From assembly GCF_014069875.1 (NCBI RefSeq), contig NZ_CP059676.1, positions 930,001-994,000 of the forward strand: DNA of 64,000 bases. The letters run 5' to 3'. Within the stretch, counting starts at the first letter, position 1; every line of letters starts with the position of its first letter. Both the position numbers and the translations under genes were made by a program. The DNA is from Flaviflexus equikiangi (lineage in GTDB: Bacteria > Actinomycetota > Actinomycetes > Actinomycetales > Actinomycetaceae). Of this stretch, positions 7,956-17,624 are shown in pieces. The notes beneath the pieces are model-generated. The model saw only the letters and a program-made list of their open reading frames with translations, was not told where the DNA came from and ran no database searches.

Positions 7956-10831
7956 CCAGTTTCGTTCCCCGCCACGTCGGTACGTGGGGTTCAGACCGGG
8001 AAGACATGTTAGCGGCCGTCGGTGTCGCCAGCCTCGACGAACTGACCGATGTTGCCCTCCCGGCGGGACTGTCCCGCCACGCCGTCGAGGGACTGCCGCA
8101 GGGACGATCAGAGCAGGAGGTGCTCGACCGTCTCTCCGAGCTGGCAAGCCGCAACACTGTCCGCACGTCCATGATCGGTCAGGGCTACTACGACACCGTC
8201 ACCCCGTCCGTGATCCGACGCAACATCCTCGAGAACCCGTCCTGGTACACCGCCTACACGCCCTACCAACCGGAGATCAGCCAGGGCAGGCTCGAGGCAC
8301 TGGTCACCTTCCAAACCGTCGTCTCCGATCTCACCGGGATGGATATCGCCAACGCGTCGATGCTCGATGAGGCGACAGCGGTCGCGGAAGCGGTGCTTCT
8401 TGCTACCCGGGTCACGAAGAAGCGCTCGACGGTCCTCGTGTCCCCTGACATCTTCGACGCCACTCGTGCCGTCCTCGACACGCGTGCGGACGCGCTGAAG
8501 ATCACGCTTGAGGATCTGGACGCGGCCACGATCGACTCGGACGTCGCCGCAGTCGTCATCCAATACCCTGGTGCCTCCGGGCATGTGCCCGACCTGTCAG
8601 AGCTGACGGAGCTCGTCGATCGCGCTCACGAGGCGGGTGCTCTCGTCATCGTCGCAGCCGATCTCCTCGCTCTGACCCTGCTTGCCAGCCCTGGAAGCTG
8701 GGGTGCCGATATCGTTGCGGGAACGACTCAGCGCTTCGGCGTTCCCATGTCCGGGGGTGGCCCCCACGCCGGTTATCTCGCCGTCAAAGATATCCACAAG
8801 CGCCAGCTGCCCGGGCGCCTCGTCGGAGTATCGAAAGACCGTGACGGCGCTGTTGCCTACCGTCTCGCCCTGCAGACTCGTGAACAGCACATTCGCCGCG
8901 AAAAGGCGACGTCGAACATCTGCACGGCACAGGTCCTCCTTGCCGTCATGGCCGCGGCCTATGCCGTCTACCACGGGCCCGAGGGCCTGACGAGGATAGC
9001 TGAGCGGATCCACCGCCATGCTGTCGAACTCGCGACGAGGCTGAGCGCCCACGGCATCAGCCTCAGCTCGACCTCGTTCTTCGACACGGTGGAACTGACC
9101 GTGCCGGGTGGGGCGGATCGTGCACTGGCAGGGCTGCTGTCGCGCAACATCACGGCGTGGCGGGTCGACGATAAGCGGGTGCGGCTGTCGTGTGACGAGA
9201 GGACGACCGAGTCCATCATCGACGACATCGTCGACGCGCTCGTCGATACGAGTGTGTCGGGTTCCGAGATCGCGCCGGCCCTCCCACCATCGCTGGCGCG
9301 CGGCGACGAGTTCCTCACGCACCCGACCTTCCACCGCTATCGCACCGAGACCCTTCTCATGAGGTATCTGAAGTCCCTCGCGGACAAGGACTATGCGCTG
9401 GATCGGGGAATGATTCCGCTCGGCTCGTGCACGATGAAGCTCAATTCGGCAATTGAGATGGCGGCAATCACGTGGCCCGGGTTCGCATCGATCCATCCGT
9501 TCGCCCCCGCGCAGGACAGGGCCGGATACCGGGAACTCGTTGTCGAGCTCGAGTCGTGGCTGTCCGCAGCGACGGGCTACGACGGAGTGAGCCTGCAGCC
9601 GAACGCGGGCTCCCAGGGGGAGCTTGCCGGTCTGCTCGCGATCCGCGGATATCATCTCTCCCGTGGCGACACGGCCCGGCATGTGTGTCTCATACCGGCC
9701 TCCGCGCACGGCACGAACGCCGCGTCAGCCGTGCTGGCAGGCTTCACAGTCGTCGTCGTGGCAACAGCGGCCGATGGCTCCATCGATCTCAATGACTTGG
9801 ATGCGAAGATCGCAGCCCATCGAGATCAGCTCGGCGCGATCATGATCACCTATCCATCCACCCACGGCATCTACGAGGATACCGTCGGCGATGTCTGTGC
9901 CCGAGTCCACGAGGCTGGCGGCCAGGTCTACATCGACGGCGCGAATCTCAACGCGCTCGTCGGCGTTGCCAGGCCTGGCGACTTCGGTGGAGATGTCTCG
10001 CATCTCAACCTGCACAAGACCTTCGCGATTCCTCACGGGGGCGGCGGTCCCGGAGTGGGACCGGTCGCGGCCAGAGCACATCTCGTGCCCTTCCTGCCCT
10101 CCCACCCGCTGAGCGACAACACGGTGACGGGATCCGCTTCACGCCATGCTCCCGGCTTCGGCGCCGTGTCGCAGTCACCGGATGGTTCCGCGGGAATCCT
10201 CCCGATCTCCTACGCGTACCTCCTTCTCATGGGTGGGGAGGGCCTCCGTGTCGCGACGCAGTCCGCGATCCTGGCCGCGAACTATGTGGCGGCGCGTCTC
10301 GACAAGTATCTGCCCGTGCTCTATCGGGGCCCAGGAGGACTGGTCGGCCACGAGTGCATCATCGACGTGCGTCCGCTGCGGGACGAGACGGGTATCACCG
10401 TCGATGACGTGGCGAAGCGGCTCGTCGACTATGGCTTCCACGCTCCCACCATGTCGTTCCCCGTTCCGGGGACGCTCATGATCGAACCGACGGAGTCGGA
10501 GGACCGCGGGGAGATCGACCGTCTCTGCGAGGCGCTGATCGGCATCCATGACGAGGCGCGCAGGGTTGCGGAAGGGGACTGGCCCGCGGACGACAATCCG
10601 CTTGTCAACGCTCCCCACACCGCCGCACACGCTCTCGTCGGTGAATGGACTCACCCCTATTCGAGAGAGCAGGCCGTCTATCCGTCGATCGGCTCCGATG
10701 TCCTGGCGGAGCCGGGCCTGGCAGCCGCCGCGGCGGCGGGCAAGTACTGGCCCCCGGTGCGTCGAATCGATGGACCGTACGGTGACCGGAACCTCGTCTG
10801 CTCGTGCCCGCCGATCGAGGATTACGTGTGA
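7952..10831 (+). CDS. gcvP: Glycine dehydrogenase (decarboxylating), single-chain P protein
   Basis: 959 residues, the full-length fused P protein rather than the split GcvPA/GcvPB form. It is a PLP enzyme that decarboxylates glycine and loads the aminomethyl group on GcvH. The PLP-binding Lys689 lies in [18 protein letters not shown]. Other signatures: [19 protein letters not shown], the substrate-binding QPNAGSQGE and [12 protein letters not shown]. The N-terminal half carries the degenerate pseudo-subunit typical of fused P proteins. Last gene of the operon, followed by a strong hairpin at 10861. Confidence 0.96.
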   Translation: MTSFVPRHVGTWGSDREDMLAAVGVASLDELTDVALPAGLSRHAVEGLPQGRSEQEVLDRLSELASRNTVRTSMIGQGYYDTVTPSVIRRNILENPSWYTAYTPYQPEISQGRLEALVTFQTVVSDLTGMDIANASMLDEATAVAEAVLLATRVTKKRSTVLVSPDIFDATRAVLDTRADALKITLEDLDAATIDSDVAAVVIQYPGASGHVPDLSELTELVDRAHEAGALVIVAADLLALTLLASPGSWGADIVAGTTQRFGVPMSGGGPHAGYLAVKDIHKRQLPGRLVGVSKDRDGAVAYRLALQTREQHIRREKATSNICTAQVLLAVMAAAYAVYHGPEGLTRIAERIHRHAVELATRLSAHGISLSSTSFFDTVELTVPGGADRALAGLLSRNITAWRVDDKRVRLSCDERTTESIIDDIVDALVDTSVSGSEIAPALPPSLARGDEFLTHPTFHRYRTETLLMRYLKSLADKDYALDRGMIPLGSCTMKLNSAIEMAAITWPGFASIHPFAPAQDRAGYRELVVELESWLSAATGYDGVSLQPNAGSQGELAGLLAIRGYHLSRGDTARHVCLIPASAHGTNAASAVLAGFTVVVVATAADGSIDLNDLDAKIAAHRDQLGAIMITYPSTHGIYEDTVGDVCARVHEAGGQVYIDGANLNALVGVARPGDFGGDVSHLNLHKTFAIPHGGGGPGVGPVAARAHLVPFLPSHPLSDNTVTGSASRHAPGFGAVSQSPDGSAGILPISYAYLLLMGGEGLRVATQSAILAANYVAARLDKYLPVLYRGPGGLVGHECIIDVRPLRDETGITVDDVAKRLVDYGFHAPTMSFPVPGTLMIEPTESEDRGEIDRLCEALIGIHDEARRVAEGDWPADDNPLVNAPHTAAHALVGEWTHPYSREQAVYPSIGSDVLAEPGLAAAAAAGKYWPPVRRIDGPYGDRNLVCSCPPIEDYV

Positions 10832-10860
10832 CGGCATAGGGGTCGACGCAGAAAGTCACT

Positions 10861-10893
10861 GTTCCCATACCCGGAGTTTTCGGGTATGGGAAC
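10861..10893. terminator. Perfect 13-bp hairpin after gcvP
   Basis: GTTCCCATACCCG (10861-10873) and CGGGTATGGGAAC (10881-10893) are perfect complements around a 7-base loop. It lies 29 bases after the gcvP stop and about 80 bases before sigA. No T-run follows on either strand, so it is a U-less terminator or an mRNA 3'-end stabiliser. Confidence 0.6.
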
Positions 10894-10919
10894 AAAACTG
10901 CGATGAATGGCGTTGTTCA

Positions 10920-10949
10920 TTGACAGGTCCTCTAATAGTCGAAGACCGT
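10920..10949 (+). promoter_or_regulatory. Possible sigA promoter
   Basis: A perfect -35 TTGACA (10920-10925) is followed after 18 bases by GACCGT (10944-10949), a weak -10. The predicted start leaves a short leader with GGAAGG before the GTG. Confidence 0.35.
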
Positions 10950-10971
10950 CCTCTACTTTGGAAGGTAATCT

Positions 10972-12378
10972 GTGTCTGAAGCGACAACGGCAACCACCCC
11001 GTCCACCGACGATAAGGAGGATGTCGGCACCTCAGCGCGCCGTACCACCAGGAAGACCGCGAAAAAGCCTGCGACCGCAGCGACGAAGAAGACGGGCGCA
11101 GCGGCGAAGGCCGCAAAGCCCGCAGCGAAGCGGACAACCTCCAAGAAGGCGAAGCCGGCAGCGGAAGATATCGCCAAGCCGACGTCTTCCGACGAGATCG
11201 ATTCCGCCGCAAGCCCCGATATCGAGGATGTCGACATCGTCGTGGAGGACGTTGTCGAGGTCGAACTCGTCGATGATGAGGACGTCGACGACGATATCGA
11301 GGTCGCCGATGCTGACGATGAGGACGAGGACGACGCCAAGTCGAAGGACGACGACGCCGCGACGCCTCGTAGCCTCCGTCACGCTGAGGAGCGTCCGGGC
11401 CAGTTCGTGGTGAAAGATTCCGACAGTGGGGATGAGCCGGCTCAGCGTATCCATGTTGCGGGTGCCACGGCGGACCCGGTCAAGGACTATCTCAAGCAGA
11501 TCGGCAAGGTTGCTCTCCTCACGGCTGAGGAAGAGGTTGAGCTCGCTCGCCGCATCGAGACAGGCCTGTACGCGAACTATATCCTCACCGAGGTCCCTGA
11601 GAAGATCAAGGACAAGGCCTACGAGCGCAGGCTGAAATGGATGGTCCGCGACGGCCAGCTCGCCAAGAACCATCTCCTCGAGGCGAACCTTCGTCTCGTC
11701 GTGTCTCTCGCCAAGCGCTACACGGGTCGCGGCATGCTGTTCCTCGACCTGATCCAGGAGGGGAACCTGGGTCTTGTCCGTGCTGTCGAGAAGTTCGACT
11801 ACACGAAGGGCTTCAAGTTCTCGACCTACGCGACGTGGTGGATTCGCCAGGCCATCACACGAGCGATGGCGGACCAGGCACGCACCATCCGCATCCCCGT
11901 CCATATGGTCGAGGTCATCAACAAGCTCGCCCGCGTCCAGCGTCAGATGCTCCAGGATCTCGGCCATGAGCCGACGACCGAGCAGCTCGCGAAAGAACTC
12001 GACATGACCGAGGAGAAGGTTATCGAGGTTCAGAAGTACGGCCGTGAGCCGATCTCCCTGCACACTCCGCTCGGAGAAGACGGAGACTCCGAGTTCGGCG
12101 ATCTCATCGAAGACTCCGAAGCGGTCGTCCCGACTGACCGCGTCGCCCACATCCTGCTCCAGGAGCAGATCCACCAGGTCCTCGACACCCTCTCGGAGCG
12201 CGAGGCAGGCGTGATCACGATGCGCTTCGGCATCAACGATGGTCAGCCGAAGACACTCGACGAGATCGGCAAGAAATATGGCGTGACGCGTGAGCGGATT
12301 CGCCAGATCGAATCGAAGACCATGTCGAAGCTTCGCCACCCCTCCCGCTCCCAGGTCTTGCGGGACTACCTCGACTAG
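10972..12378 (+). CDS. sigA: RNA polymerase principal sigma factor (SigA/HrdB/RpoD)
   Basis: 468 residues. The N-terminal 70 residues are Ala/Lys/Thr-rich and histone-tail-like, followed by a very acidic stretch (about 75-130). Region 1.2 begins [21 protein letters not shown]; region 2 has [20 protein letters not shown] and the -10-reading [16 protein letters not shown]; region 3 includes RIPVHMVE; region 4.2 has the helix-turn-helix [19 protein letters not shown] and the usual C-terminus LRDYLD. The GTG at 10972 follows GGAAGG. It directs transcription of housekeeping genes, so its -10 preference explains the many TANNNT elements in this window. Its last codons are duplicated in DNA just after the stop. 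Confidence 0.96.
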   Translation: MSEATTATTPSTDDKEDVGTSARRTTRKTAKKPATAATKKTGAAAKAAKPAAKRTTSKKAKPAAEDIAKPTSSDEIDSAASPDIEDVDIVVEDVVEVELVDDEDVDDDIEVADADDEDEDDAKSKDDDAATPRSLRHAEERPGQFVVKDSDSGDEPAQRIHVAGATADPVKDYLKQIGKVALLTAEEEVELARRIETGLYANYILTEVPEKIKDKAYERRLKWMVRDGQLAKNHLLEANLRLVVSLAKRYTGRGMLFLDLIQEGNLGLVRAVEKFDYTKGFKFSTYATWWIRQAITRAMADQARTIRIPVHMVEVINKLARVQRQMLQDLGHEPTTEQLAKELDMTEEKVIEVQKYGREPISLHTPLGEDGDSEFGDLIEDSEAVVPTDRVAHILLQEQIHQVLDTLSEREAGVITMRFGINDGQPKTLDEIGKKYGVTRERIRQIESKTMSKLRHPSRSQVLRDYLD

Positions 12379-12396
12379 CGGGACTACCTCGACTAG
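12361..12396. repeat. Perfect 18-bp tandem duplication at the sigA/exonuclease junction
   Basis: CGGGACTACCTCGACTAG occurs at 12361-12378 (last codons and TAG of sigA) and again at 12379-12396. The second copy supplies the stop codon of the convergent exonuclease gene (CTA at 12393-12395 on the plus strand). Confidence 0.95.
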
Positions 12397-13025
12397 AGGG
12401 AGGAGAGGTCAGCGACCTCGAGCCAATCCAGTGAACGCGCCGCACCTGCGGCGCGTTTCCATTCGGCAGGCAAGACCACTCGACCATCACGGTCCCTCGC
12501 CTCATCCGCGCACCGTCGGCCCGCTGTCTCCGCCTGGAGGTAGTGGGCGAGGAGGGCGGCCGAGCACCTCGCGTCGTCGATCGCGCGATGGGTGGGCGAG
12601 ATCGTGATCCCGGCGCGGTCGACGCAGGCCGCCAGAGAGTGCCTGCCCGGAGGGAGATAGATCCGCGACTGGTCCATGGTGCACACCGCCGCGGATCGGG
12701 GAATGCCGACGGGGTAGAGGGAGCGTTTGAACTCGGCGTTGAGGAACTCCAGGTCGAAGGACACGTTGTGTCCGACAATGATCGTCCCTGCCAGGCGGTC
12801 GACGAGCGATGGAAGGGCTTCGGAGAACGTCGGCGCGTCCGCAACCGAGTCGTCGGTGATGCCGTGGATGAACGTCGCGCCGACGGGCCTTCCCGGATTG
12901 ACGAGAGTCGACCACGTTCCGGTTGTCTCACCATCGGGGGTGAGCGTGAGGATAGCGATCTCGAGGATGCGCTCGGTCCACGGCGTCAGACCTGTCGTCT
13001 CAACGTCAATCACCGAATAGTCCAC
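12393..13025 (-). CDS. DEDDh 3'-5' exonuclease, DnaQ/epsilon-like
   Basis: 210 residues from the GTG at 13025. Exo I has Asp7 and Glu9 in VIDVETTGL, Exo II the Asp in HNVSFDLEFLN, and Exo III the HRAIDD pair, so all DEDDh catalytic residues are present. A frame extends to 13061, but the GTG at 13025 is preferred because AGGAGGAG lies eight bases upstream and the protein then begins directly at the first strand of the fold. It may act as a proofreading subunit or a stand-alone repair or RNA exonuclease; there is no BRCT or GIY-YIG domain. It is convergent with sigA, stops 15 bases apart. Confidence 0.82.
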   Translation of the reverse strand: MDYSVIDVETTGLTPWTERILEIAILTLTPDGETTGTWSTLVNPGRPVGATFIHGITDDSVADAPTFSEALPSLVDRLAGTIIVGHNVSFDLEFLNAEFKRSLYPVGIPRSAAVCTMDQSRIYLPPGRHSLAACVDRAGITISPTHRAIDDARCSAALLAHYLQAETAGRRCADEARDRDGRVVLPAEWKRAAGAARSLDWLEVADLSSL

Positions 13026-13166
13026 GCGCCCAGTCTCCTCCTGTCGGGTGCCGATCCTCAACTTGTAACCCCCAACCTAGGCCATCGCCCAGGCACAAGT
13101 TGGGCCACAAGCGAACTCTCGTGGACATGGGGAAGAAAACGGGTGCACCTGTGGTTGTATGGGAAT

Positions 13167-13376
13167 GTGAGTACTACAGTCATTGATCCAGTCCAGCTGA
13201 CCGCCAGCGATCGCTGCGACGCATGCGGGGCCAGGGCATACGTCCGGGTCGAGCTCGAGTCAGGCTCCCTGCTTTTCTGCGGGCACCACGCGAACCAGCA
13301 TCTCGACAAGCTTTCATCGACCGCGAAGCACATTCACGATGAGAGGTCCCTCCTGTCCGAGGAGAGCGCGAGCTAA
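13167..13376 (+). CDS. DUF7455-like small zinc-ribbon-type protein
   Basis: 69 residues from the GTG at 13167. CDACGARAYVRVELESG then LLFCGHHANQH gives a CxxC...CxxH pattern that probably binds one zinc. Proteins of this size and pattern recur next to sigA in Actinomycetota (DUF7455); function unknown. The GTG is preferred because conserved similarity begins at LTASDRCDACG and the upstream frame belongs to the antisense of the exonuclease. A canonical terminator follows at 13400. Confidence 0.7.
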   Translation: MSTTVIDPVQLTASDRCDACGARAYVRVELESGSLLFCGHHANQHLDKLSSTAKHIHDERSLLSEESAS

Positions 13377-13399
13377 CTCGCTCCACTAGCACGTCCACC

Positions 13400-13434
13400 G
13401 TACGGGCCGATCTTTCGATCGGTCCGTACTTTTT
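13400..13434 (+). terminator. Intrinsic terminator after the DUF7455-like gene
   Basis: GTACGGGCCGATC (13400-13412) pairs with GATCGGTCCGTAC (13417-13429), 13 bp with one G-U, a TTTC loop, then five T at 13430-13434. Confidence 0.92.
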
Positions 13435-13476
13435 CACATTGGCGGGCCGATGAGCGGGTCGCGGCGAGTTCTCGCC

Positions 13477-13482
13477 TACTAT
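13477..13482 (+). promoter_or_regulatory. -10 element of parE, leaderless type
   Basis: TACTAT, then six bases, then the GTG at 13489. No ribosome site is present. Confidence 0.65.
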
Positions 13483-13488
13483 CGAACG

Positions 13489-15582
13489 GTGCCTGAATAT
13501 ACAGCTCGACATCTCTCCGTCCTCGAAGGCCTCGAGGCGGTCCGCAAGCGACCCGGCATGTACATCGGGTCGACGGACTCTCGCGGCCTCATGCACTGCC
13601 TCTGGGAAATTATCGACAACGCCGTTGACGAGGCGCTCGATGGTCATGCCGACAGGATCGGAGTCACCCTCCTGCCCGACGGCTCTGTCGCCGTGGCCGA
13701 TAACGGCCGCGGTATTCCCGTCGATGAGGTTCCCGGCGTGGGTCTCTCCGGCGTTGAGGTCGTCTATACGAAACTCCATGCTGGCGGCAAGTTCGGGGGC
13801 GGCTCCTACGCCGCCTCGGGCGGACTGCACGGCGTCGGCGCCTCCGTCGTCAACGCGCTCTCTCAGCGCCTCGACGTCGAGGTCGATCGTGATGGTCGTA
13901 CGCACCGGATGACGTTCCGCCGGGGTGAGCCCGGCCGCTTCGCAGACGGCCGCACCCCGTCCCCAGAGAGCGAGTTCACGCCGTTCGTCACCGACTCCGA
14001 ACTGGAGATTGCGGGCAAGGTGGCGAAGAAGAAGACGGGCACGAGGGTGCGGTTCTGGCCGGACCCGCAGATCTTCCCATCGACGACGGAGATGTCGATC
14101 GAGGCGATCCTCGGCCGCGCCAAGCAGACGGCGTTCCTCGTTCCCGGACTGACGATCGTCATCCGCGACGAGAGGACGTCCGACACGCTCGAGGAGACCT
14201 TCCATTACGACGGCGGTGTCGTCGATTTCGTCGATGACCTGGCTCCCGATGCTTCGATCACGCAGACCTTCCATATCGAGGGCTCGGGAACGTTCGTCGA
14301 GACAGTCCAGACCCTCGACAAGGACACCGGTCATCTCGTCCCAATCGAGACGGAGCGGACATGCCGCGTCGACGTGGCGCTCTCATGGGGCCAGGGATAT
14401 GAGACGACGATGAAATCGTTCGTCAACATCATCGCGACACCGGTGGGCGGCACTCACGTGCAGGGCTTCGAAGCGGGCCTGTCCCGGGCGATGCGGAAGC
14501 TGATCGAGACGAACGCCCGCCGCCTGAAGATCACGGCGAAGGATCCGAAGATCGAGAAGGAGGACATCATGGCGGGACTGACCGCCGTTGTCACCGTCTC
14601 GCTCCCAGAGCCCCAGTTCGAGGGTCAGACGAAGGAGATTCTCGGTACCGGGCCCGTCCGCGGGATCGTCAACAAGGTGATCGGCGACGGTCTGCTCGAG
14701 GTTCTCAGTTCGACGAAGCGTTCCCAGCGGGACGAGACGAACCGTCTGCTCGAGAAGATCGTGGCGGAGATGAGGGCACGGGTCGCGGCCCGCATGCACA
14801 AGGAGATATCGCGCCGCAAGAATGCTCTCGAAACATCGACGATGCCGGCGAAACTCTCCGACTGCCGGTCGGAGGCCGTGGAGAACACGGAGCTTTTCAT
14901 CGTCGAGGGCGACTCGGCTCTGGGCACCGCGAAGCTGGCACGGAACTCGGAGTTCCAGGCGCTGCTTCCGATCCGAGGCAAGATTCTCAACGTTCAGAAG
15001 GCCTCGCCTGCCGACATCCTCCGCAATCAGGAAGTGGCGGCGATCATCCAGGTGGTCGGTGCGGGCTCGGGACGAACCTTCGACGTCGATGCCGCGCGGT
15101 ACGGCAAGGTCATCCTCATGACGGATGCTGACGTGGACGGCGCCCACATCCGCACCCTGCTCCTGACGCTCTTCTTCCGGTACATGCGCCCCCTCGTCGA
15201 AGCCGGCCGCGTCTATGCGGCCGTCCCCCCACTCCATCGCATCGATGTCATCGGCCGCGGCAAAGCCAAGAATGAAGTCCACTACACGTATTCGGAAGCG
15301 GAGCTGTCTGCCCTTCTCAAGAAGCTCGAGAAGCAGGGCAGGCGATACAAGGAGCCCATCCAGCGGTATAAGGGTCTGGGCGAGATGGATGCCGACCAGT
15401 TGGCCGAGACGACCATGGATCCGGAGTTCCGCACGCTCAGGCGAGTATCGATGGCCGATGAGGAGGCTATCAGGCAGGCCGAGACCGTCTTCGAACTGCT
15501 CATGGGCAACGATGTGGCCCCGCGCAAGGAGTTTATTGTTGAAGGTTCAGAAGAGGTCGACCGGGCTCGAATCGATGTCTGA
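13489..15582 (+). CDS. parE: DNA topoisomerase IV subunit B (ParE)
   Basis: 697 residues. GHKL ATPase domain with EIIDNAVDEALDGH, DNGRGIPVD and SGGLHGVGASVVNALS; transducer domain; Toprim domain with EGDSALG and DADVDGAHIRTLLLTLF; C-terminal domain with QRYKGLGEMDADQLAETTMDP. It drives ATP-dependent decatenation and relaxation with ParC, which is encoded 2 kb downstream on the other strand. Topoisomerase IV rather than gyrase is inferred from the sigA-parE-parC neighbourhood known in actinobacteria and from the absent GyrA box in the partner. The GTG at 13489 is set by the leaderless promoter. Confidence 0.9.
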   Translation: MPEYTARHLSVLEGLEAVRKRPGMYIGSTDSRGLMHCLWEIIDNAVDEALDGHADRIGVTLLPDGSVAVADNGRGIPVDEVPGVGLSGVEVVYTKLHAGGKFGGGSYAASGGLHGVGASVVNALSQRLDVEVDRDGRTHRMTFRRGEPGRFADGRTPSPESEFTPFVTDSELEIAGKVAKKKTGTRVRFWPDPQIFPSTTEMSIEAILGRAKQTAFLVPGLTIVIRDERTSDTLEETFHYDGGVVDFVDDLAPDASITQTFHIEGSGTFVETVQTLDKDTGHLVPIETERTCRVDVALSWGQGYETTMKSFVNIIATPVGGTHVQGFEAGLSRAMRKLIETNARRLKITAKDPKIEKEDIMAGLTAVVTVSLPEPQFEGQTKEILGTGPVRGIVNKVIGDGLLEVLSSTKRSQRDETNRLLEKIVAEMRARVAARMHKEISRRKNALETSTMPAKLSDCRSEAVENTELFIVEGDSALGTAKLARNSEFQALLPIRGKILNVQKASPADILRNQEVAAIIQVVGAGSGRTFDVDAARYGKVILMTDADVDGAHIRTLLLTLFFRYMRPLVEAGRVYAAVPPLHRIDVIGRGKAKNEVHYTYSEAELSALLKKLEKQGRRYKEPIQRYKGLGEMDADQLAETTMDPEFRTLRRVSMADEEAIRQAETVFELLMGNDVAPRKEFIVEGSEEVDRARIDV

Positions 15583-15591
15583 TTCCCCTGG

Positions 15592-15597
15592 TAGACT
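15592..15597 (+). promoter_or_regulatory. -10 element of the double-GNAT gene, leaderless type
   Basis: TAGACT, seven bases, then the ATG at 15605. The same hexamer serves the genes at 33873 and 36738. Confidence 0.65.
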
Positions 15598-15604
15598 GGC
15601 GCCC

Positions 15605-16654
15605 ATGGAATCGAACCGCGTCACCGCGCGCGCCGGATCGTTGAATGAGCGGCTACGCGTTCCAGAACAGCTAGATTTCCCGGGCTCCCACCTGGGCATG
15701 TCCTGGGCCCTGCTGACCGGGGACGATTTCGCGGACGTCGTCGCACTCGACGAACGGTGCCGCCCGCATGATCGCGGCTCAGAGCTGCGCCGGCCCGAAG
15801 TGATCGCCCCGATGCTGGGCCTGGCACCGACGGAGCACCGTTACGAGGTGCTGGGAGGACGCGACTCCCACGGGGAGCTACGTGCCGTGGGGAGTGTTGC
15901 GCTGCTTGCGGGCGTCGATTCTGAGCTGGTCACATACCTGGAAGCCTTCATCGATCCGACATGGCGCGGCCGCGGTATCGGCCGAGCCCTTATCGACTGG
16001 CAGGACGGTCGGGCCCGCCAGCTGATCTTCGACGATGGTCGCGACCTGCCCGTCTCGATCGAGTCCCGCGTCGTCGCTCATCTCACCGAGCGGCGTCGGC
16101 TCCTGGCGGCTGCGGGCTTCAGCCCCAGCCGCACGATCGACTATCTTGTTCGGACCGTGGAGGTCGCAGACACGTCGAAGGGTGTCATCGAGGCGAAGCT
16201 CTCCGCAGCCGATGTCGCTCTCATTCCCTACGACCGGGCCCTCAGCGAAGACATTCGGACCGTCTATAACCGTTCCCAGTCCCTAAGCCTGGGCGGGCGA
16301 CTCATGCCGTCCAAAGATTTTGCCAGGATCGGTGACGAGATCGATCCCACGATCTCCTATGTGGCGGTCACGCGCGGCGAGAAGATCGTCGTCGGCTTTC
16401 TCCTCGCCCGGCGCGAGGAACGCGAGAGCGGCCTCGAATCGTGGATCGAGTTCCTGGCGATCGAGCGCGGCTGGCGCAATCAGGGCATTGCTGATGCTCT
16501 CATGGACCGCCACCTCACCGACTGCCACGCGCACGGCATCCGAGTGACGGGCACATCGATCGACACGCGTTTCAACGGCGCGTCGGGTTCGTGGCTGTCG
16601 CGGTGGGATTTCTTCCCACGATCGTCCGATATTGTCTACGCGATCGAGATGTGA
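15605..16654 (+). CDS. Tandem GNAT-domain acetyltransferase-like protein
   Basis: 349 residues with two GNAT folds. The first (about 30-180) has FIDPTWRGRGIGRALIDW, a clear acetyl-CoA-binding RGxGxG/A loop. The second (about 190-349) has FLAIERGWRNQGIADALMDRH. Two-domain GNATs of this type are often cytoplasmic acyltransferases with one catalytic and one degenerate half. Substrate unknown. It begins 22 bases after parE and ends overlapping the next gene (TGATG), itself a GNAT protein, so the two are probably co-expressed and perhaps paralogous. Confidence 0.8.
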   Translation: MESNRVTARAGSLNERLRVPEQLDFPGSHLGMSWALLTGDDFADVVALDERCRPHDRGSELRRPEVIAPMLGLAPTEHRYEVLGGRDSHGELRAVGSVALLAGVDSELVTYLEAFIDPTWRGRGIGRALIDWQDGRARQLIFDDGRDLPVSIESRVVAHLTERRRLLAAAGFSPSRTIDYLVRTVEVADTSKGVIEAKLSAADVALIPYDRALSEDIRTVYNRSQSLSLGGRLMPSKDFARIGDEIDPTISYVAVTRGEKIVVGFLLARREERESGLESWIEFLAIERGWRNQGIADALMDRHLTDCHAHGIRVTGTSIDTRFNGASGSWLSRWDFFPRSSDIVYAIEM

Positions 16655-17568
16655 TGCGGATAGAGCTCACTCGCGACCGGCTGCCCGAACTGATCTCACT
16701 CGTCGAGGTCATCGAACGCCACGACCATGCACCCTTTCGGACGCTTCCATCCGAACTCGAGGACTATTTCGACTCGGGTATGGACACGGAGTCGATGGGA
16801 CTGGTCGTCGACGGTGTCCTGGCCGGCTATGGGGTGCTCCGTGTACCGCGCGATGGGGGGCCGCTGCGGTGTTCCGGCGGAACGCATCCGGATTTCCGCG
16901 GGGCGGGCCTGGGCCGCCAGCTGATCGATTTCTTCAACGACGCATCTCAGCGCCTTGCGCAGGGCCGCCTCGACGCGATGATGGAGATCCATGTCGATGA
17001 GGGGCGGGACAGTCTCGTCGACCTGCTTCAGCGCGCGGGATTCACTCCCGGCGGGGGATATGTTCAACTCCGGCGGTCACTCTCAGACTCGCGGGTTGAC
17101 GTGGAGCTGCCCTCCTTCTTCAAGCTTGTGCCGTGGAGCGACGTCCAGGACACCGAAGTGGGCAGGACATATCGTGACACGCTCAGCGGTTTGAGCGACG
17201 CCCTCGACAGCCAGTTCTTCGTTCCCGAATGGTCGTTCCTCATCGTCGACGGTCGGTCTGATCGTGCGAAGCTGGCCGCCTACCTTCTGTCCCACCGGTA
17301 TGAGCAGGACTGGTCGGCATTCGGCTGGTCCGAAGGCTACACGGAAGAGCTTGTCGTCCTGCCCGACTACCGGGGCCTGCACTTGGCGACGAGCCTGCTC
17401 AATGCAGCCGCGGACGCCTACCAAGAAGCCGGAATGGAGTTCGCTGGCCTCGACATCAGTGTCGACAGCGAGGGGCAGTCCTCCATGCTCGATCTGTTCA
17501 CCCATTTCGGCTATGAGCCGGTGCGCAACACGACGCTCTACACGAAGCGGGTCTACCCCGAAGCCTGA
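16654..17568 (+). CDS. Tandem GNAT-domain acetyltransferase-like protein
   Basis: 304 residues from the ATG at 16654; a GTG one codon earlier is possible. The first GNAT fold has HPDFRGAGLGRQLIDFF (about 87-103), the second VVLPDYRGLHLATSLLNAAADAY (about 235-257). Its ATG overlaps the TGA of the preceding tandem-GNAT gene, so translation is coupled. The two genes look like a duplicated pair although identity is low by eye. Substrate unknown. It is convergent with parC. Confidence 0.78.
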   Translation: MRIELTRDRLPELISLVEVIERHDHAPFRTLPSELEDYFDSGMDTESMGLVVDGVLAGYGVLRVPRDGGPLRCSGGTHPDFRGAGLGRQLIDFFNDASQRLAQGRLDAMMEIHVDEGRDSLVDLLQRAGFTPGGGYVQLRRSLSDSRVDVELPSFFKLVPWSDVQDTEVGRTYRDTLSGLSDALDSQFFVPEWSFLIVDGRSDRAKLAAYLLSHRYEQDWSAFGWSEGYTEELVVLPDYRGLHLATSLLNAAADAYQEAGMEFAGLDISVDSEGQSSMLDLFTHFGYEPVRNTTLYTKRVYPEA

Positions 17569-17624
17569 GTACCACCCGAGGACGGGGCAGCGGACCGCTC
17601 GATGGCGAGCAGCCCGCTCTCGTA

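Noticed and set aside
11032-12339. Long open frame of 435 codons opposite sigA
   Set aside because: It mirrors sigA codon by codon, has no ribosome site or family motif, and the sigA frame is fully conserved.
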